Assembly (NCBI RefSeq): GCF_030150205.1
Contig: NZ_JASLGT010000034.1
Coordinates: forward strand, 1-64,000
DNA: 64,000 nucleotides
Source: Niabella sp.
Lineage (GTDB): Bacteria > Bacteroidota > Bacteroidia > Chitinophagales > Chitinophagaceae
Reading direction: 5' to 3'
The stretch's first letter is position 1. Each line of letters begins with the position of its first letter. Made by a program: the position numbers and the translations under genes. Of the stretch, positions 62,601 to 64,000 are shown piece after piece. Under the pieces are notes generated by a model, which was given only the letters and a program-made list of their open reading frames with translations, did not search any database and was not told the DNA's origin.

Positions 62601-63854
62601 ATGGCGAAAATGAAAAAAGCATGGATGCATGAAGATTGGGCAATTGTATTGCTGGGTGGGTTGATTATCTTTTTAGCCCTGTCGGGTTTAGTAATTCCCG
62701 TTCCGGTTTATTCCTGGAAGAACGGAACCGATCTGGCATCTACTGTTTTTTCTGTATCCAACCTGGTGCTTATCGGAAAACAATTGCTCATTGTGGCGCC
62801 TATAGCTGCATTGGCCGCATTGCTTACCGGCCGTCCGGTTAAAACAACGGTACCGGTATTCGGCGTCATCTTTGTCATTACGCAGGTGGCCCTGGTACTG
62901 GCAGGAAACAGCATGATGAAGGATCTGAACCTGGAGGCGGTGATCTTTAGCCTGGCCCTTGGATTGATCATTGGCAACTGTTTTAAACTGCCGGAGTGGT
63001 TCCGGGAAGTATTGAACGCGGAGCTGTATGTAAAGATCGGGTTGGTATTGCTGGGCTGTTCGGTTATTTTTTCGGATGTAATGAAGGCGGGTGGCCTGGG
63101 TCTGCTACAGGCGCTGGTCGTTGTATTATCGGTTTGGTATTTTGCCTTCTGGCTTTGCCGGAAAATGAAGGTAGACGATGATCTGACCATGATGATTTCC
63201 AGTGCCGTTTCCATTTGTGGGGTATCGGCTGCTATCGCCACTTCCGGGGCCATTAAAGGCGATTCAAAGAAGTTATCATACGTGATCTCCATGGTGTTGG
63301 TTACGGCTGTTCCGATGATGATCTTTATGCCGGTGATCGCGAATTATTTTAATTTCCCGGAGCAGGTCACGGGTGCCTGGCTGGGCGGCAGCATTGACAC
63401 GTCGGGAGCGGTAGTCGCTTCGGGTTCATTGGTAGGAGAGGAAGCACTCAAGATCAGTACCATTGTAAAGTTTTCACAGAATGTATTGCTGGGGATCGCC
63501 GCTTTTGCGATTTCGGTGTACTGGACCTATTCTAAAAGTACCACCGCCGGTAGCCAGGAAAAACCCACACTGCGCTTGATCTGGCAGCGGTTCCCAAAAT
63601 TTATCCTGGGATTTATTGGCGCATCGTTGTTGTTTTCTTTTGTGATAACACCGGAGGTAAATGCTTCTGTAAAAAACGGGCTAAAGAGTCTTCAGGGATT
63701 ATGGTTCGGACTGGCATTTACGAGTATCGGGCTGGAAACCCGGTTTGCCGATCTGTTTAAGAATAACAGCCGGAAACCGCTGTGGGCATTCCTGATTGCG
63801 CAATTATTCAATGTGATCATTACGCTGATCATTGCATTTATCTTGTTCCGGTAA
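62601..63854 (+). CDS. YeiH family (UPF0324) membrane transporter
   Basis: 417 aa with about eleven hydrophobic helices. The family pattern shows in the FSLALGLIIGNCFKLP region, VKIGLVLLGCSVIFSDVMKAG, ISSAVSICGVSAAIATSGAIKGDSKKLSYVISMVLV and WLGGSIDTSGAVVASGSLVGEEALKISTIVKFSQN. The family is annotated as putative sulfate exporters, mainly from genomic context. The true substrate here is unknown. It stands alone. Confidence 0.88.
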   Translation: MAKMKKAWMHEDWAIVLLGGLIIFLALSGLVIPVPVYSWKNGTDLASTVFSVSNLVLIGKQLLIVAPIAALAALLTGRPVKTTVPVFGVIFVITQVALVLAGNSMMKDLNLEAVIFSLALGLIIGNCFKLPEWFREVLNAELYVKIGLVLLGCSVIFSDVMKAGGLGLLQALVVVLSVWYFAFWLCRKMKVDDDLTMMISSAVSICGVSAAIATSGAIKGDSKKLSYVISMVLVTAVPMMIFMPVIANYFNFPEQVTGAWLGGSIDTSGAVVASGSLVGEEALKISTIVKFSQNVLLGIAAFAISVYWTYSKSTTAGSQEKPTLRLIWQRFPKFILGFIGASLLFSFVITPEVNASVKNGLKSLQGLWFGLAFTSIGLETRFADLFKNNSRKPLWAFLIAQLFNVIITLIIAFILFR

Positions 63855-64000
63855 GGGCTATAATTGTGTAATAGGGGTGTACCTACGGCACACCTTATCA
63901 TCTTCGGTGGTAACCTGGCTACCAATAGGTTGTTCCGATGGAACAAAACAGGCGAAATGTTTTTGGGCCAGTCACTCTTTGTAGTTGGATATTGTTTATT
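63855..64000. other. Intergenic sequence at the window end
   Basis: 146 bp downstream of the YeiH-family gene with no recognised feature. It is cut by the window end. Confidence 0.4.

Overview
The window is a Bacteroidota chromosome segment of roughly mid-40s % GC. It is probably from the Chitinophagaceae, and a Niabella-like genus is only a guess. The evidence is SecD and SecF fused in one gene, several promoters of the Bacteroidota type (TTTG about 19-20 bp before TAnnTTTG), almost no Shine-Dalgarno sequences, and many DUF families typical of the phylum (DUF1080, DUF2723, DUF4294, DUF6807). It reads as ordinary chromosome: no phage, plasmid, complete insertion sequence or CRISPR array was recognised.

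Layout. 0-0.5 kb: the 3' end of a 23S rRNA gene, a 5S rRNA gene and two tandem terminators. 1-4 kb: a nucleoside hydrolase and a GH51 arabinofuranosidase, then tRNA-Pro. 4.3-9.9 kb: small accessory genes (SpoIIAA/STAS-like, DUF2147, NAD(P)-dependent epimerase, AraC regulator, DJ-1/PfpI protein, MmgE/PrpD). 9.9-17.9 kb: Gfo/Idh/MocA oxidoreductase with a DUF1080 protein, AhcY divergent from an Lrp/AsnC regulator, an FKBP isomerase, a thioesterase, a second AraC regulator and lipoproteins. 18-24.5 kb: a MoxR-type ATPase with its von Willebrand A partner, and a large DUF2723 membrane protein. 24.6-26 kb: a two-gene cassette of a DUF692/MNIO iron oxidase and a 55-residue Cys-containing lipoprotein-like peptide. 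27.7-35.7 kb: a complete histidine operon (hisG-D-C-B-H-A-F-IE) behind a His-rich leader peptide and terminator, with an unrelated four-helix-bundle (S23) gene between hisA and hisF. 35.8-46.5 kb: exonuclease, polyprenyl-phosphate glycosyltransferase, hydrolases, SSB, small heat-shock protein, superoxide dismutase, tRNA-Arg, RlmH and rhomboid. 46.7-49.3 kb: a DtxR-type regulator and an Nramp-UspA transporter behind an operator-like promoter. 50.9-63.9 kb: GH43-ricin lectin, DUF6807 protein, SecDF, aminotransferase, TPR histidine kinase, prolyl oligopeptidase and a YeiH-family transporter.

Two things stand out. The first is the MNIO cassette at 24.66-26.0 kb. A peptide ending in Phe-Ser-Cys-Pro-Ala-Cys-Gly-Met-Gly lies 14 bp upstream of an oxidase of the family that modifies Cys or Asp residues of ribosomal peptides. 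The expected separate partner protein is missing, and the oxidase carries an extra C-terminal region. It looks like a minimal, possibly undescribed RiPP system whose product may be a surface lipoprotein. The second is a set of degenerate tracts with a 7-bp period. They fill nearly every non-overlapping gap of the his operon, the gap between the VWA and MoxR genes, and a few other gaps. The unit sequence differs between tracts but the 7-bp step is kept, and some tracts run into coding ends.

Starts were chosen from signal peptides, family length and the first in-frame initiator. Functions rest on motif recognition by eye; no database search was run.
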